From: Nannocystis exedens
GTDB taxonomy: Bacteria > Myxococcota_A > Polyangia > Nannocystales > Nannocystaceae
Length of the DNA stretch: 64,000 nt
Reading direction: 5' to 3'
Assembly: GCF_002343915.1 (NCBI RefSeq)
Contig: NZ_NETK01000001.1
Span: forward strand, 992,001 to 1,056,000
Part shown: positions 7,828-18,516 of the stretch, piece after piece
How the letters are laid out: each line of letters begins with the position of its first letter
How positions within the stretch are numbered: the first letter of the stretch is position 1
Program-made: the position numbers and the translations under genes
Notes under the pieces: generated by a model
What the model saw: only the letters and a program-made list of their open reading frames with translations
Databases searched by the model: none
What the model was told of the DNA's origin: nothing

Positions 7828-9927
7828 TCACTCCGCGTCGTTCGGCGGGTGGAACACGTAGTTGTGCTGGGCCTGGCGGTCCGCGCGGGGGAACTCGAGC
7901 CGGAGCACGACCTTGCGCAGGCAGTCGGACAGCGGGCCCGGGTCCATGCGCAGCTTGAGCACCTTGCCGCCGCGGCCGACCAGCGCGACCATCTCGACGT
8001 CGCCGGGGCCGTGCTCCTCGTAGCACTGGCGGACCCGCTGCGAGCGGTTGGTGCGCAGCAAGATCTTGCGGAAGTCGCCGGCGCTGAGCTGGTCGGCGCC
8101 GCCGTTGCCGGGCGCGACGTCGTCGGGCGCCTCGCCGGCCGACTCGACCGCCACCAGCTCGTCGTCGGGGGTCGGCGCGGCCTCGGGCGTGGCCGGCGGC
8201 GTCTCCGGCTGGGCCACGCGCGCGAGCGTGGATGTCTCGGGGGACAGGTCCGAACGGCCAGCCGTGGGCGCCGGCGGCGACGGCTCGGGCGCCGCCGGCT
8301 GGTTGACCACCGGCGGCGGCGGCGGCGCCTCGGCGGTGGCCCAGGCCTGCAGGCGCCAGGCGATCAGCGCGCACAGGCCCGCGATCACCAGCAGCCCCAC
8401 CGCCAGCTGGGTGTTGTTGCGGGCGGGCGCCGCCGGGCGGGCCCACGCGGGCTCGACCCGCGTCGCCGGCGTCGTCATCGACGCGGTGACCGGCCCCGTC
8501 GGCGCGGTGGCCGAGGCGCTGAGCGACAGCGACGACGGCCCGCTCGTCAGCAGCGGCGACGCGGCCACCGGGATCGGATCGCGCGGCGGCGCGGCGTCGG
8601 GCTGGCTCGCGGCCGACCGCGGCGACGCGGTCGACGGGCTCGCGAGCGGCGACGCGGCCGACGGGCTCGCGAGCGGGGACGCGGCCGGCGGCTGGCTCGC
8701 GGCCGCCGTCAGCGGCGACGCGGCCATCGGCGGCGCCGTCGGCGGTCGCGTGGGCGGCCGCGTGGCGGGCCGGCTCGCGGCCTTGGCCGGCCTGCTGTCC
8801 GGCTTGCTCGCGGCCCTGGCCTCCGGCTTGCTCTCCTGCTTGCTCTCGGCCGGCTTGCTCGGCTTCAGCGGCGTCGCGGCGACCTCGGGCTCGAGCTCCT
8901 CGACCAGCGCGGTCAGCGAGGTCAGCGACGTGGCCGACAGCCCCTCCGACTCCGGCTCGTCGTCCTTGACGTCGGGCAGCTCGGGCTCGACCTCGACTTC
9001 ATACGACAGCACCGCGAGCTGCGGCGGCGGCTCGATGCGGTGCAGGCCGGTGTCGATGGTGACCTTGCCCTTCGACGGCCGGTACGGCAGGTCGGCGCTC
9101 TCGAACACCTGGTCCCACGCCGAGTCGATGGCCCCCTCGGCGTGCCGGGCGGCGTCGGCGATCCCCGGCTTCAGGGCGTCGATCTCGGCGTTGCGCAGCT
9201 GCTGCGCCCACTCGGCCGCGCTCGGCCGCGCCTCGCTGCGGACCACCCGCGCGATCGGGGCGATCCACGGCGCCTCGTCCTCGCGCACGCCCGCGACCTC
9301 GAGCAGCACCGCCGCCAGCATCGACACGTCGGTCGACGCCGCCGGCTCTGCCCCTTCGGACAGGTGGCTCGGCGCCTGCACGTCGAGGTCGACCAGCTTG
9401 ACCCCGGCGCTCGACCACACCAGGTTGCCCGGCGAAATCGCCCCGTGCGGGGCCCCGAGCGCGTGCAGCGTGGCCAGACCCTCCGCCAGCTCGGCCGCCA
9501 GCTTGAGCAGGCCGGCGCCCTCGAAGCGCGGGTCGCCCTCGGCGTGGTAGAGGTTCTTGCCCTCCGCGTGCTCCATCACGGCGTACCAGAGGCCGCCCAT
9601 CGTGCCCTCGGCGAGCACCGCGGCGACGCACGGGTGACGCACCCCGAGGCGACGCCGGGCCCGCTCGGCGATGCGCGCCACGACCTCGCGCTGCTCGGGC
9701 GCCGCCAGCACCTTGACCACGACCTGCTGGTTGCTGGCCTGGTCGCGGCCCGAGTAGACGCAGCCGAGGTCGCCGGAGCCGAGCAGCTCGGTCAGCACGT
9801 AGCGCCCGGCCAGCACGTGGCCCCGCAGGTCGCCCAGCACCTCGACCTCGGACGGCTTGCCGCCGGGGCCGATCGGCCCGCCGAGGATCTCCGGCAGCGG
9901 ATCCTCGTCGATCGGGATCGAGTGCAT
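7828..9927 (-). CDS. Membrane-anchored Ser/Thr pseudokinase with AgmX/PglI-like C-terminus
   Basis: A 699-residue protein. A protein-kinase fold spans about residues 30-265, with glycine loop LLGSGDLGCVY and the VAIK-like Lys in VVVKVL. The catalytic loop reads HGAISPGN instead of HRDLKPxN and the DFG position reads DLD, so the catalytic Asp is missing and it is probably inactive. A Pro/Ala/Ser-rich linker of over 200 residues leads to one membrane helix (~500-522). The C-terminus (SQRVRQCYEEHGPGDVEMVALVGRGGKV) resembles the AgmX/PglI C-terminal domain found in myxobacterial envelope proteins. The frame is open to 10035, but codons upstream of the ATG at 9927 have many A/T third bases, so 9927 is preferred. 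Confidence 0.75.
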   Translation of the reverse strand: MHSIPIDEDPLPEILGGPIGPGGKPSEVEVLGDLRGHVLAGRYVLTELLGSGDLGCVYSGRDQASNQQVVVKVLAAPEQREVVARIAERARRRLGVRHPCVAAVLAEGTMGGLWYAVMEHAEGKNLYHAEGDPRFEGAGLLKLAAELAEGLATLHALGAPHGAISPGNLVWSSAGVKLVDLDVQAPSHLSEGAEPAASTDVSMLAAVLLEVAGVREDEAPWIAPIARVVRSEARPSAAEWAQQLRNAEIDALKPGIADAARHAEGAIDSAWDQVFESADLPYRPSKGKVTIDTGLHRIEPPPQLAVLSYEVEVEPELPDVKDDEPESEGLSATSLTSLTALVEELEPEVAATPLKPSKPAESKQESKPEARAASKPDSRPAKAASRPATRPPTRPPTAPPMAASPLTAAASQPPAASPLASPSAASPLASPSTASPRSAASQPDAAPPRDPIPVAASPLLTSGPSSLSLSASATAPTGPVTASMTTPATRVEPAWARPAAPARNNTQLAVGLLVIAGLCALIAWRLQAWATAEAPPPPPVVNQPAAPEPSPPAPTAGRSDLSPETSTLARVAQPETPPATPEAAPTPDDELVAVESAGEAPDDVAPGNGGADQLSAGDFRKILLRTNRSQRVRQCYEEHGPGDVEMVALVGRGGKVLKLRMDPGPLSDCLRKVVLRLEFPRADRQAQHNYVFHPPNDAE

Positions 9928-10092
9928 TGTCCAGCTGCGTGGCCGACGCGGCTTGGGCCTGGTGTCGGAGGGACTTGCCGGTACAACCATGAGCGGGGGT
10001 GGCGAAAGCGTGCAACGGTTGGCGCCCGCGGTCAACGGCCTGCCCGCGGGCCGGGCGCCGCTCGGGCCCCGCAGGACCGCCCGTCGCCCCGC

Positions 10093-11379
<1,287 letters not shown>

Positions 11380-11465
11380 GGTGCAGTCCTTTCGTTCGCC
11401 GCTCACGATCGCAGGCGCGCGATCAATCGGGCGTCAGGAGTGCACGGGCTGCGATCAACATCCGA

Positions 11466-12218
11466 TCAAGGTCGGGCCTGCTCGTGTGACGCGGGCCCGG
11501 GCGCCGCCGCCGCCGCGTCGCCGTCGACGCGTCGGCGCAGGTACGCGACGTAGACGATGACCGGCACCGTGTACCGGAACGCCGGTCCCGCCCACTCCCA
11601 CAGGCGAATCGCCTGATACACCGGCCAGGCCGCGCGCCGCAGCACCAGCTTGAGGCCCGCGCGCAGCAGGCGGTGGCGCGCCTGCACCACCGCCTGCTCG
11701 CGCAGCTTGTCGGTCGCCACGTGCGCCACGTGCCCCGCCAGCAGCGCCTTCCGCTCCGGCTGCGTGTGCGTCTGGAAGTCGTGCAGCACCCCGAGGTCGC
11801 GGATCCCCTCGGCGTAGGTGTCTCCGGCCCAGAACCGGTCGAGCAGCGCCTGCTGGGTCTCCGGCGGCAGCGCGTCGAAGTTGGCGTCGAGCGCGTAGCG
11901 GACGATACGCCGTTCGAGCCCGGGCAGGCCGTCTTCGGCTGGCTCTTCGGACAGGTGGAGCTCGGCCAGCGCGTCGCACACGACCTGCAGGTACGCCTGC
12001 TTGCCCGGCCCGGTGCGCCCGAGGACGCTGTGCGAGCCGAGCCGCAGGATCCGCTCGACCACCGCCGCGACCCGGTCGGCGCGGGTGGAGCGGGGGTCGC
12101 GGAGGCGGCGGTCGAACCACAACAGGCCGGACGGCGGCCGGCCGAGGAACTCGATCAGCACGGCCAGCTCCGCTTCGCTGCAGGCCATGAGCACGGGCGT
12201 CAGGTGTTCGTCGACCAT
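11466..12218 (-). CDS. YaaW/UPF0174-like protein
   Basis: A 250-residue protein. The start (DEHLTPVLMACSEAELAVLIEFLG), the middle GPGKQAYLQVVCDALAEL and the C-terminal AFRYTVPVIVYVAYLRRR line up with conserved stretches of E. coli YaaW as remembered (CSEEQLxxxxxLL, GHGKLYxxILxDVxxxL, AYRVTIPAVxQIAxLRR). The biochemical role of that family is not settled. The ATG at 12218 was chosen because family similarity starts there; the open frame continues far 5' only as antisense of the kinase gene. It is divergent from the kinase at 12345, with 126 nt between them that must hold both promoters. Confidence 0.6.
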   Translation of the reverse strand: MVDEHLTPVLMACSEAELAVLIEFLGRPPSGLLWFDRRLRDPRSTRADRVAAVVERILRLGSHSVLGRTGPGKQAYLQVVCDALAELHLSEEPAEDGLPGLERRIVRYALDANFDALPPETQQALLDRFWAGDTYAEGIRDLGVLHDFQTHTQPERKALLAGHVAHVATDKLREQAVVQARHRLLRAGLKLVLRRAAWPVYQAIRLWEWAGPAFRYTVPVIVYVAYLRRRVDGDAAAAAPGPASHEQARP

Positions 12219-12344
12219 GGTCGCCTGCAGGGTACTCCTGGCGGGGCCCGGCGACCATCGCCTGCGAGCCGCGGGCCGCCGGCCGCGCGTGGCCGCGCCC
12301 GGAGCCATTGAGGCGGCCGGGCCGGTCGGGCAAGATCCGGCGCG

Positions 12345-15308
12345 GTGGAGGTCGATCGGACGCCCTCGCAGGAGACCTCGGTGTCCGGCGAGATCACCCG
12401 CGAGGGCGAGCTCCCGCGGGCCCCCGGCGCGGCCGTCGACGACCTGTCCACCGGGACATGTGTCGGCCGCTACATCATCCTCGGCCGCCTCGGCGCCGGC
12501 GCCATGGGCGTCGTCTACAGCGCCTTCGACCCCGAGCTCGACCGCAAGATCGCCCTCAAGCTGCTGCACTCGCGCGGCAACGCCAGCCTCGACGCCCGCG
12601 CCCGCCTGCTGCGCGAGGCCAAGTCGTTGGCCCGCCTGTCGCACCCGAGCGTCGTCGGCGTCCACGACGTCGGCACCTACGGCGATCACATCTTCCTCGC
12701 CATGGAGTTCGTCGCCGGGCGCACCCTCACCGCCTGGCTCAAAGAACAGCCCCGCCGCTGGCCCGAGGTGCTCGAGGTCATGTGCAGCGCCGGCGAGGGC
12801 CTGGCCGCCGCCCACGCCGCCGGCCTCGTCCACCGCGACTTCAAGCCCGACAACGTCATCATCGGCGACGACGGCCGCGCCCGCGTCCTCGACTTCGGCC
12901 TCGCGCGCGCCTTCGGCGACGCCCCCGAGAGCTTGTCCGGCGACAGCGACGCCCTCGCCGCCATCGCCTCGGCCTCGACCTCCGCCTCCACGCGCTCGCC
13001 CGAGCACGAGGCCGAGCTCGTGCTCGTCACCCGCACCGGCGCGCTGATCGGCACGCCCGCCTACATGTCCCCGGAGCAGCACCTCGGCCAGCCCGCCGAC
13101 GCCCTCAGCGATCAGTTCTCGTTCTCCGTCGCGCTCTACCAGGCGCTCTACGGCGTGCGCCCGTTCCCCGCCGCGCGCCTGTCGGCCCTCGCCTACCAGA
13201 TCGTCAAGGGCAAGGTCGAGCCGCCGCCGCCCGGCTCGCAGGTGCCGAACTGGCTGCGCAAGGTCGTCTGCCGCGGCCTCGCGCTCGACCCCGAGAGCCG
13301 GTGGCCGTCGATGCGCGCCATGCTGACCGCCCTCGCCCGCGAGCGCGGCCTCGGCCGCCGCGGCGCCTGGCTCGTCGGCGGCCTCGTCGGCCTCGGCGGC
13401 CTCGGCCTCGGCCTCGGCCTGTGGCTCGCCGCCGGCCCGGCCGTCAGCCCGTGCCAGGGCGCCGAGCAGCGGCTCGCGGGGATCTGGGACGCCGCCCGCG
13501 TCGCCGAGATCGAGCAGGCCTTCCTCGCCTCGGGCGCGCCCTATGCCCCCGACGCCTGGCAGAGCGTCCACAAGGCCCTGTCGGCCTACGCCGCCGGCTG
13601 GCTGCAGGCCCACCACGACGCCTGCGCCGCCACCCACATCTACGGCGACCAGTCGGAGCGCCTCCTCGACCTCCGCGCCGCCTGCCTCAACCGCCACCTG
13701 GGCCGCTTCAAGGCCCTCAGCGACGGCCTCGCGCACGCCGGCGCCGGTACGATCGAACATGCCCCCGAGGCCATCTCGCTGCTCGGCGACCTGTCGACCT
13801 GCGCCGCCACCGACGCCCTCGACAGCGTCGTCCCCCCGCCCGACGACTCGGCCAAGGTCGCCGCCGTCGAGGCCCGCCTGGCCGACGCCGGCGCGCAGGA
13901 GCTCGCCGGCGACTACACCCGCGCCTTCGAGCTCGCGCTGCTGGCCGTCAACGAGGCCACCGCCCTCGCCTACGCCCCGCTCGAGGCCGAGGCGCTGCGG
14001 GTGCGCGCGCGGATCCAGCGTCGCCTGGCCCGCCACGACATGAGCGCCGAGTCGCTCGCCGCCGCGATCGCCGCCGCCGCCCGCGGCCGCGACGACCACA
14101 CCGCCGCGGACGCCTGGACCGACCTCGTCTACCACGTCGGCACCCACAAGCCCGACGCCGTCCGCCTCGACGACTACCGCCTCGCCGCCGAGGCCGCGAT
14201 CGTCCGCGCCGGCGACGACCCCTCGCTGCGCGCCCGCCTCGACCTCGGCGTCGCCAACGGCCTGCGCCTGCTCGGCCGCTACGACGAGGCCCTCGCCCCG
14301 GCCCAGCGCGCGCTGGCCCGCTACGAGCGCGACGACCCCGGCAACGCCCACAACCTCGCCGACGCGCTGCACAGCCTCGCGCTGATCCACCACCGCCAGG
14401 GCGCCTTCGACGAGGCCCAGCGGGCCTTCGACCGCGCCGTCGCGGCCCACGAGCGGGCCTACGGCCGCGCCCACCCGGTCACCGCCGGCGTGCTGTGCCA
14501 CGCCGCCGTCCTCGCGCTCGAGCGCGACGACCTCGACCGCGCCGAGGCGCTGGCCCGCGAGGCCCACGCCGTGCGCCAGCGGACCTTGCCCAGAGGCAAC
14601 GTCGCGCTGTCGGAGTCGGCCAAGATCCTCGGCGAGCTCGCCGCCCTGCGCGGCGACCTCGACGGCGCCCAGGCCCGCTACGACGAGGCGCTGGCGATTT
14701 ATCGCGACCAGCCCGACGTCGACGCCATGCACCGGGCCACCCTGCACAACGACCTCGCCATGCTCGCCGACATGCGCGGCGACCTGACCGGCGCGCAGCA
14801 GCACTACCGCGAAGCGCTCGCGCTGTACCGCCAGCGCTTCGGAGCCGAGCACGTGTACGCGCGGATCGTCGAGCGCAACCTCGTCGAGGTCGCGCTGTGG
14901 CTCGGCGATCCGGCGGCCGCGCTGGCGCTGGCCGAGCGCCTGATCGACAGCGCCCCGCGCGAGCCGCCGATCCAGCCGCCGGTGCCGTACCTGCACGCGC
15001 TGCGGGCCCAGGCCCTGCTCGCGCTGGGTCGCCACGCCGACGCGCGCGCGGCCGCCGAGCGCGCCGTCGCCGACCTCGACGCCCACGTCGGCGGCGCCCC
15101 GGACGCCGAGGAGTCGGCGATCATCCGCGCCACCCTGGCGCGGCTCTTGCCGAGCAGCGGCGTCGACGGCAAGCGTCGCCTCGCGCTCTTGCTGCTCGCC
15201 GGGCCCGAGCTGCGCCGCGCCGCCGAGGCCAAGAAGACCGCCGCCGTGCGAGCGCTGGCCGCCGTCGACGACCTGTCCTCGCGGACCGGTCCGCCTGCGC
15301 GGCCGTGA
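12345..15308 (+). CDS. Ser/Thr protein kinase with C-terminal TPR domain
   Basis: A 987-residue membrane kinase. The catalytic domain (about 40-325) has glycine loop LGAGAMGVVY, IALKLL, active-site H163-R-D165-FKPDN, D183-FG and the APE-region MSPEQ. A Gly/Leu-rich membrane helix follows (LVGGLVGLGGLGLGLGLWL). The remaining ~600 residues form TPR repeats of the tetratricopeptide_12 kind (NAHNLADALHSLALIHHRQG, DEAQRAFDRAVAAHERAYG). This kinase-TM-TPR plan is common in myxobacteria. Start GTG at 12345. A dispersed palindrome copy at 12441-12464 encodes DDLSTGTCV just before the kinase fold, and another sits at the very end (15270-15291). Confidence 0.9.
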   Translation: MEVDRTPSQETSVSGEITREGELPRAPGAAVDDLSTGTCVGRYIILGRLGAGAMGVVYSAFDPELDRKIALKLLHSRGNASLDARARLLREAKSLARLSHPSVVGVHDVGTYGDHIFLAMEFVAGRTLTAWLKEQPRRWPEVLEVMCSAGEGLAAAHAAGLVHRDFKPDNVIIGDDGRARVLDFGLARAFGDAPESLSGDSDALAAIASASTSASTRSPEHEAELVLVTRTGALIGTPAYMSPEQHLGQPADALSDQFSFSVALYQALYGVRPFPAARLSALAYQIVKGKVEPPPPGSQVPNWLRKVVCRGLALDPESRWPSMRAMLTALARERGLGRRGAWLVGGLVGLGGLGLGLGLWLAAGPAVSPCQGAEQRLAGIWDAARVAEIEQAFLASGAPYAPDAWQSVHKALSAYAAGWLQAHHDACAATHIYGDQSERLLDLRAACLNRHLGRFKALSDGLAHAGAGTIEHAPEAISLLGDLSTCAATDALDSVVPPPDDSAKVAAVEARLADAGAQELAGDYTRAFELALLAVNEATALAYAPLEAEALRVRARIQRRLARHDMSAESLAAAIAAAARGRDDHTAADAWTDLVYHVGTHKPDAVRLDDYRLAAEAAIVRAGDDPSLRARLDLGVANGLRLLGRYDEALAPAQRALARYERDDPGNAHNLADALHSLALIHHRQGAFDEAQRAFDRAVAAHERAYGRAHPVTAGVLCHAAVLALERDDLDRAEALAREAHAVRQRTLPRGNVALSESAKILGELAALRGDLDGAQARYDEALAIYRDQPDVDAMHRATLHNDLAMLADMRGDLTGAQQHYREALALYRQRFGAEHVYARIVERNLVEVALWLGDPAAALALAERLIDSAPREPPIQPPVPYLHALRAQALLALGRHADARAAAERAVADLDAHVGGAPDAEESAIIRATLARLLPSSGVDGKRRLALLLLAGPELRRAAEAKKTAAVRALAAVDDLSSRTGPPARP
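12441..12464. repeat. Dispersed palindrome copy inside the kinase gene
   Basis: GACCTGTCC, a short loop, then GGGACATGTGTC. It lies in frame in the N-terminal, probably unstructured, segment of the kinase, and matches the intergenic palindrome family. Confidence 0.55.
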
Positions 15309-15357
15309 TCGCGCCGCCCGACCTGTCCCGAATGACCACACTGAAAGGACAGGTCGG
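15270..15357. repeat. Two dispersed palindromes at the end of the kinase gene
   Basis: The first copy (15270-15291, GACCTGTCC..GGACCGGTC) overlaps the last codons of the kinase. The second (15318-15357) begins 10 nt past the stop and has perfect 11-bp arms (CCGACCTGTCC and its complement) around an 18-nt loop. This position suits a transcription end hairpin, though no U-tract follows. The rest of 15358-15543 shows no gene. Confidence 0.7.
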
Positions 15358-15543
15358 ATCGGCCAGTCGACGACGTCGGCGAGTGCGGCCCGCGGCCGGA
15401 TACCCCCAAAAAATTGCACGCAGAGGCGATGCCGGATCGGGCCGTCGTCTTCTCACCCGTCACGCGCGGGGGTAAGTTTGACCGACCTGGTCGCCCGGCC
15501 TCCTTACTGACTCCCGGCCGTATGTCGGCCTGATCGGCACGCC

Positions 15544-17244
15544 ATGCACACGCACTACCTTCGCCCCACCCTCGCCCTCGTCGGCGGCTTCGGCCTCCTC
15601 GCCGCCTGTCCTCCCAACAGCGGCACCACCACCGAGACGGACACCGACACCACCGGCCCGGGGACGAGCACGACCGAGGAGACGACCGCGACCACACAGC
15701 CGCCGACGACCGATCCGCCGACCACGACCACGACCACCGGGCCGACCACCACCGAGGGCCCGACGACCACCACCACGACCACCACCACGACCACCACCGG
15801 CGACATGGACGCGGCCCTGTGCGTCGCCCTCGGCGGCAAGGACGGCGTCGCCGAGCTGGTCGGCGCCGCGGTGAACGGGGTCCTCCTCGACGACAAGATC
15901 AACGCCTATTTCCTCAACAGCGACGTCGACGGCGGCAACCTCGGCGCCTGTCTCAACAAGCAGCTCGGCGCCCTGGCCGGCTGCGGCGGCGTCGAATACG
16001 ACTGCCTCGACATGAAGGCCGCCCACGCCGGCCTCGGCATCTCGGCCCTCGACTTCGCCGACTTCGCCGCCGACTTCTCGACCGCCCTCGACGCCCACCA
16101 GGCCAGCCACCCCGACCTCACCGACGCCGACAAGGACGCCATCCTGTCCGCGCTGGCGGCGATGGAGGTCGACATCGTCGAGGACCCCGAGAACAACCAG
16201 ACCGTCTACCAGCGGGTCGGCCGCAAGCCGGCGATCCGCGCCCTCATCGGCGCCTCGGGCGAGATGGGCTCGTTCCTCGACAACGTCGCCCTCAACCCCG
16301 CGATCAACGGCTTCTTCGGCGCCGCCGACTACGCCCGCCTCAACACCTGCCTCACGCGCCAGGTCGGCGGCATCGACGGCCCGAGCAAGTACGGCGCCGA
16401 GGTCGACGCCCCCGCGCCCGCCGACCCGGGCGTCAGCGCCGCCGACCCGTGCAAGTCGATGGCCGAGTCGCACGAGGGCCTGACCGACAGCAAGGACGAC
16501 ATGGGCATCGACATCACCGACTTCGGCGCGCTGGTCGGCGACCTCGTCACCGCCATGAACACCGCCATGATCGCCCAGCCCGACCAGGACGCGATCCTGG
16601 CCGCGCTCGGGGCCATGTGCGAGGACATCGTCGTGCTCGAGGCGAAGAACGATTGCCCGACCGCGCAGAAGCTCGAGGTCGTCGAGCTGACCGCGATCGG
16701 CGGCATGGTCGTCGACGAGATCTACAACGGCGCCCTCGACACCATGACCTGCGTCGAGCTCGTGGTCCCCGACGACCCGGTCAACTTCGTCCGCGACATC
16801 CAGCTCACCCTCGGCATCACCCACAACTGGGTCGGCGACGTCACCGTCAAGCTCATCAGCCCCGAGGACAAGATCCTCACCCTCGTCAGCCGCCCCGGCC
16901 TCGTCGACATGAACGACGACGGCGGCGGGTGCTGCGGCGACAGCGCCAACCTGTCGAAGGACTTCCCGATCACCTTCAAGGACGGCGCCGCCAACACCGC
17001 CGAGGACCTCGGCAAGTCGCTCGCCAACACCAACCAGGTCATCTGCAAGGACGACATGATCGACCCGTGCGAGTGGGCGCCGAACCCGGGCTCCGGCCCC
17101 GGCATGAACTTCGGCGACTTCTTCGGCGACACCGCCGCCGGCAGCTGGCGCCTGTGCGTCGCCGACTCCAACATCAACGACGCCGGCGTCATCGACGCGA
17201 TCAAGCTCGTGATCGACCGCGTCAAGTACGACCCGATGCCCTGA
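15544..17244 (+). CDS. Lipoprotein with two truncated-haemoglobin-like domains and a P-domain
   Basis: A 566-residue predicted lipoprotein (lipobox LLAAC, C22), then a Thr-rich linker (about 27-86). Residues ~90-212 resemble group I truncated haemoglobins: LGGKDGVAELV, DDKINAYF, and DMKAAHAGLGISALDF, where H161 matches the proximal haem His F8. A second, more divergent copy spans about 215-375 (YQRVGRKPAIRALI, MAESHEGLTD with H310 in the F8 place, plus an insertion). The C-terminal ~150 residues are a proprotein-convertase P-domain (ITHNWVGDVTVKLISPEDK, FFGDTAAGSWRLCVADSN). Haem binding is inferred. The context gives no redox partner. Confidence 0.75.
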   Translation: MHTHYLRPTLALVGGFGLLAACPPNSGTTTETDTDTTGPGTSTTEETTATTQPPTTDPPTTTTTTGPTTTEGPTTTTTTTTTTTTGDMDAALCVALGGKDGVAELVGAAVNGVLLDDKINAYFLNSDVDGGNLGACLNKQLGALAGCGGVEYDCLDMKAAHAGLGISALDFADFAADFSTALDAHQASHPDLTDADKDAILSALAAMEVDIVEDPENNQTVYQRVGRKPAIRALIGASGEMGSFLDNVALNPAINGFFGAADYARLNTCLTRQVGGIDGPSKYGAEVDAPAPADPGVSAADPCKSMAESHEGLTDSKDDMGIDITDFGALVGDLVTAMNTAMIAQPDQDAILAALGAMCEDIVVLEAKNDCPTAQKLEVVELTAIGGMVVDEIYNGALDTMTCVELVVPDDPVNFVRDIQLTLGITHNWVGDVTVKLISPEDKILTLVSRPGLVDMNDDGGGCCGDSANLSKDFPITFKDGAANTAEDLGKSLANTNQVICKDDMIDPCEWAPNPGSGPGMNFGDFFGDTAAGSWRLCVADSNINDAGVIDAIKLVIDRVKYDPMP

Positions 17245-17565
17245 CCCTTCGGCCAGGCCACCCGCCACGCAGGCCCGGCCGCCCCGCGCGCCCGGGCCTG
17301 CGGCACGCTCCGTGGCCGCTCGCCGGCTGTCCTGAAGCACATCTCGCCGCGCAGCCGCGACGCGCCGCGCTACGCCGCACGTCACCGCGATGCCGGCCAC
17401 GAGCCTGCCGGCCCGTCGGCCGCCGTGGCCGTTCCAGCGGGGCTTCGGTGAAGGGGCCGGTGGAGCGGACCGGTCCTTGGAGCATTCGTCGAGCTCCGCG
17501 CCCCCGAACCGCGATCATCCCGCGCTTGCACGGACCACCCGACCTCCCTAGCCTGTCTGGACGCG
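17245..17565. other. Intergenic stretch, no gene seen
   Basis: This 321-nt stretch separates the haemoglobin-like lipoprotein from the next lipoprotein on the same strand. It has mixed codon positions, no credible reading frame on either strand, and a weak half-copy of the dispersed palindrome near 17328 (CTGTCCTGAAGCACAT). A promoter for the 17566 gene is likely here but no box is clear. Confidence 0.4.
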
Positions 17566-18429
17566 ATGTCGCGGCCTCGCCGAAACTCGCTGGCGAACTC
17601 CGCCCTCGGCGCCCTCGTGCTGGTCACCGGCTGTCGCCCCGCGCCCGCGGCCGTCGCGGCCCCCCCGGGCGCCGCAGCGGCAACGGAGCGCTCGGTCCCG
17701 CGCGTCCCGCCGCGCCCCCGCACGTCGATCGACCTGTGCGCCGATCCGGGAGCCGCGTTCGCCAGCTACCGCTGGCTCCCCAACGAGGTCTTCACACTCG
17801 TCACCGTGCGCCCCGACGACCCCGCTCTGGCGACCTCGCTGCGGGCACTCGACGCGCGGGCCACGAACGCCTTCGGCGACGCGGCGCTCGCGTTCCCGCG
17901 CCGCTTCGCCGGCGAGCTCCCGCAGGTCCGCGCCCTGCTCGCGCGGGCGGGGCTGCGGCCGGAGGAGGTGGTGTTCCTCGCGGCCAATGACGCCGAAGTG
18001 TGGGCGGCCCCGCGGCTGTGCGGGGCCGATGCGATGCTGCGCGCCGCAGCGGCCCTCGACCTGCGCGTGCGCGAGGTCGAGGCCCCGCTCGCGGCCGTGA
18101 TCGCCAGGCCCGCCGCCGCGTCCGGATACGCCCTCCTCCAGCTCGCGTCCGGCGGACCGCTCTGGATCGTCCAGGAGGACCGGCTCGGGCGGCTGCACGC
18201 GTGGCTGGCCGCGCTCTCCGGCGACCCCGGCGAATACTACGCCGAGTGGCTGCGCGAGCCGGAGCGGCGGGGCACCCTGCGCGTGCTCGACACCGACCCC
18301 ATCCCCCCGGACGCGTCCGAGGTGCTGGTCTGCGTGACCACGCGCAGGCTCGTCGTGACGGGCGCCGACGTCGACATCGGCACGGAGTTCTCGGAGGTCT
18401 ACGTCAGCGCGCGCAAGCCCGGGGCGTGA
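17566..18429 (+). CDS. Predicted lipoprotein of unknown function
   Basis: A 287-residue protein starting at an ATG. The N-terminus has a short signal and lipobox (LANSALGALVLVTGC). A Pro/Ala-rich spacer follows to about residue 50. The rest is a mixed alpha/beta domain with no motif I recognise (SYRWLPNEVFTLVTVRPDD, LQLASGGPLWIVQEDRLGRL). The codon pattern is GC-rich at third positions throughout, supporting a real gene. It ends facing the HEAT-repeat gene with a palindrome pair in between. Confidence 0.6.
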   Translation: MSRPRRNSLANSALGALVLVTGCRPAPAAVAAPPGAAAATERSVPRVPPRPRTSIDLCADPGAAFASYRWLPNEVFTLVTVRPDDPALATSLRALDARATNAFGDAALAFPRRFAGELPQVRALLARAGLRPEEVVFLAANDAEVWAAPRLCGADAMLRAAAALDLRVREVEAPLAAVIARPAAASGYALLQLASGGPLWIVQEDRLGRLHAWLAALSGDPGEYYAEWLREPERRGTLRVLDTDPIPPDASEVLVCVTTRRLVVTGADVDIGTEFSEVYVSARKPGA

Positions 18430-18446
18430 GCGACTCAAATCTTTCC

Positions 18447-18498
18447 GAACATGTCCCTGAGGACCTGTCCTTTTAGACCGGCCCTCATGGACATGTTC
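18447..18498. repeat. Palindrome pair between convergent genes
   Basis: The outer arms GAACATGTCC (18447-18456) and GGACATGTTC (18489-18498) are perfect 10-bp complements. Inside lies a third GGACCTGTCC core. The element fills most of the 87-nt gap between the convergent stops at 18429 and 18517, an ideal place for a two-way terminator. Confidence 0.7.
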
Positions 18499-18516
18499 TT
18501 GCGGCCTGGTCGCTGC

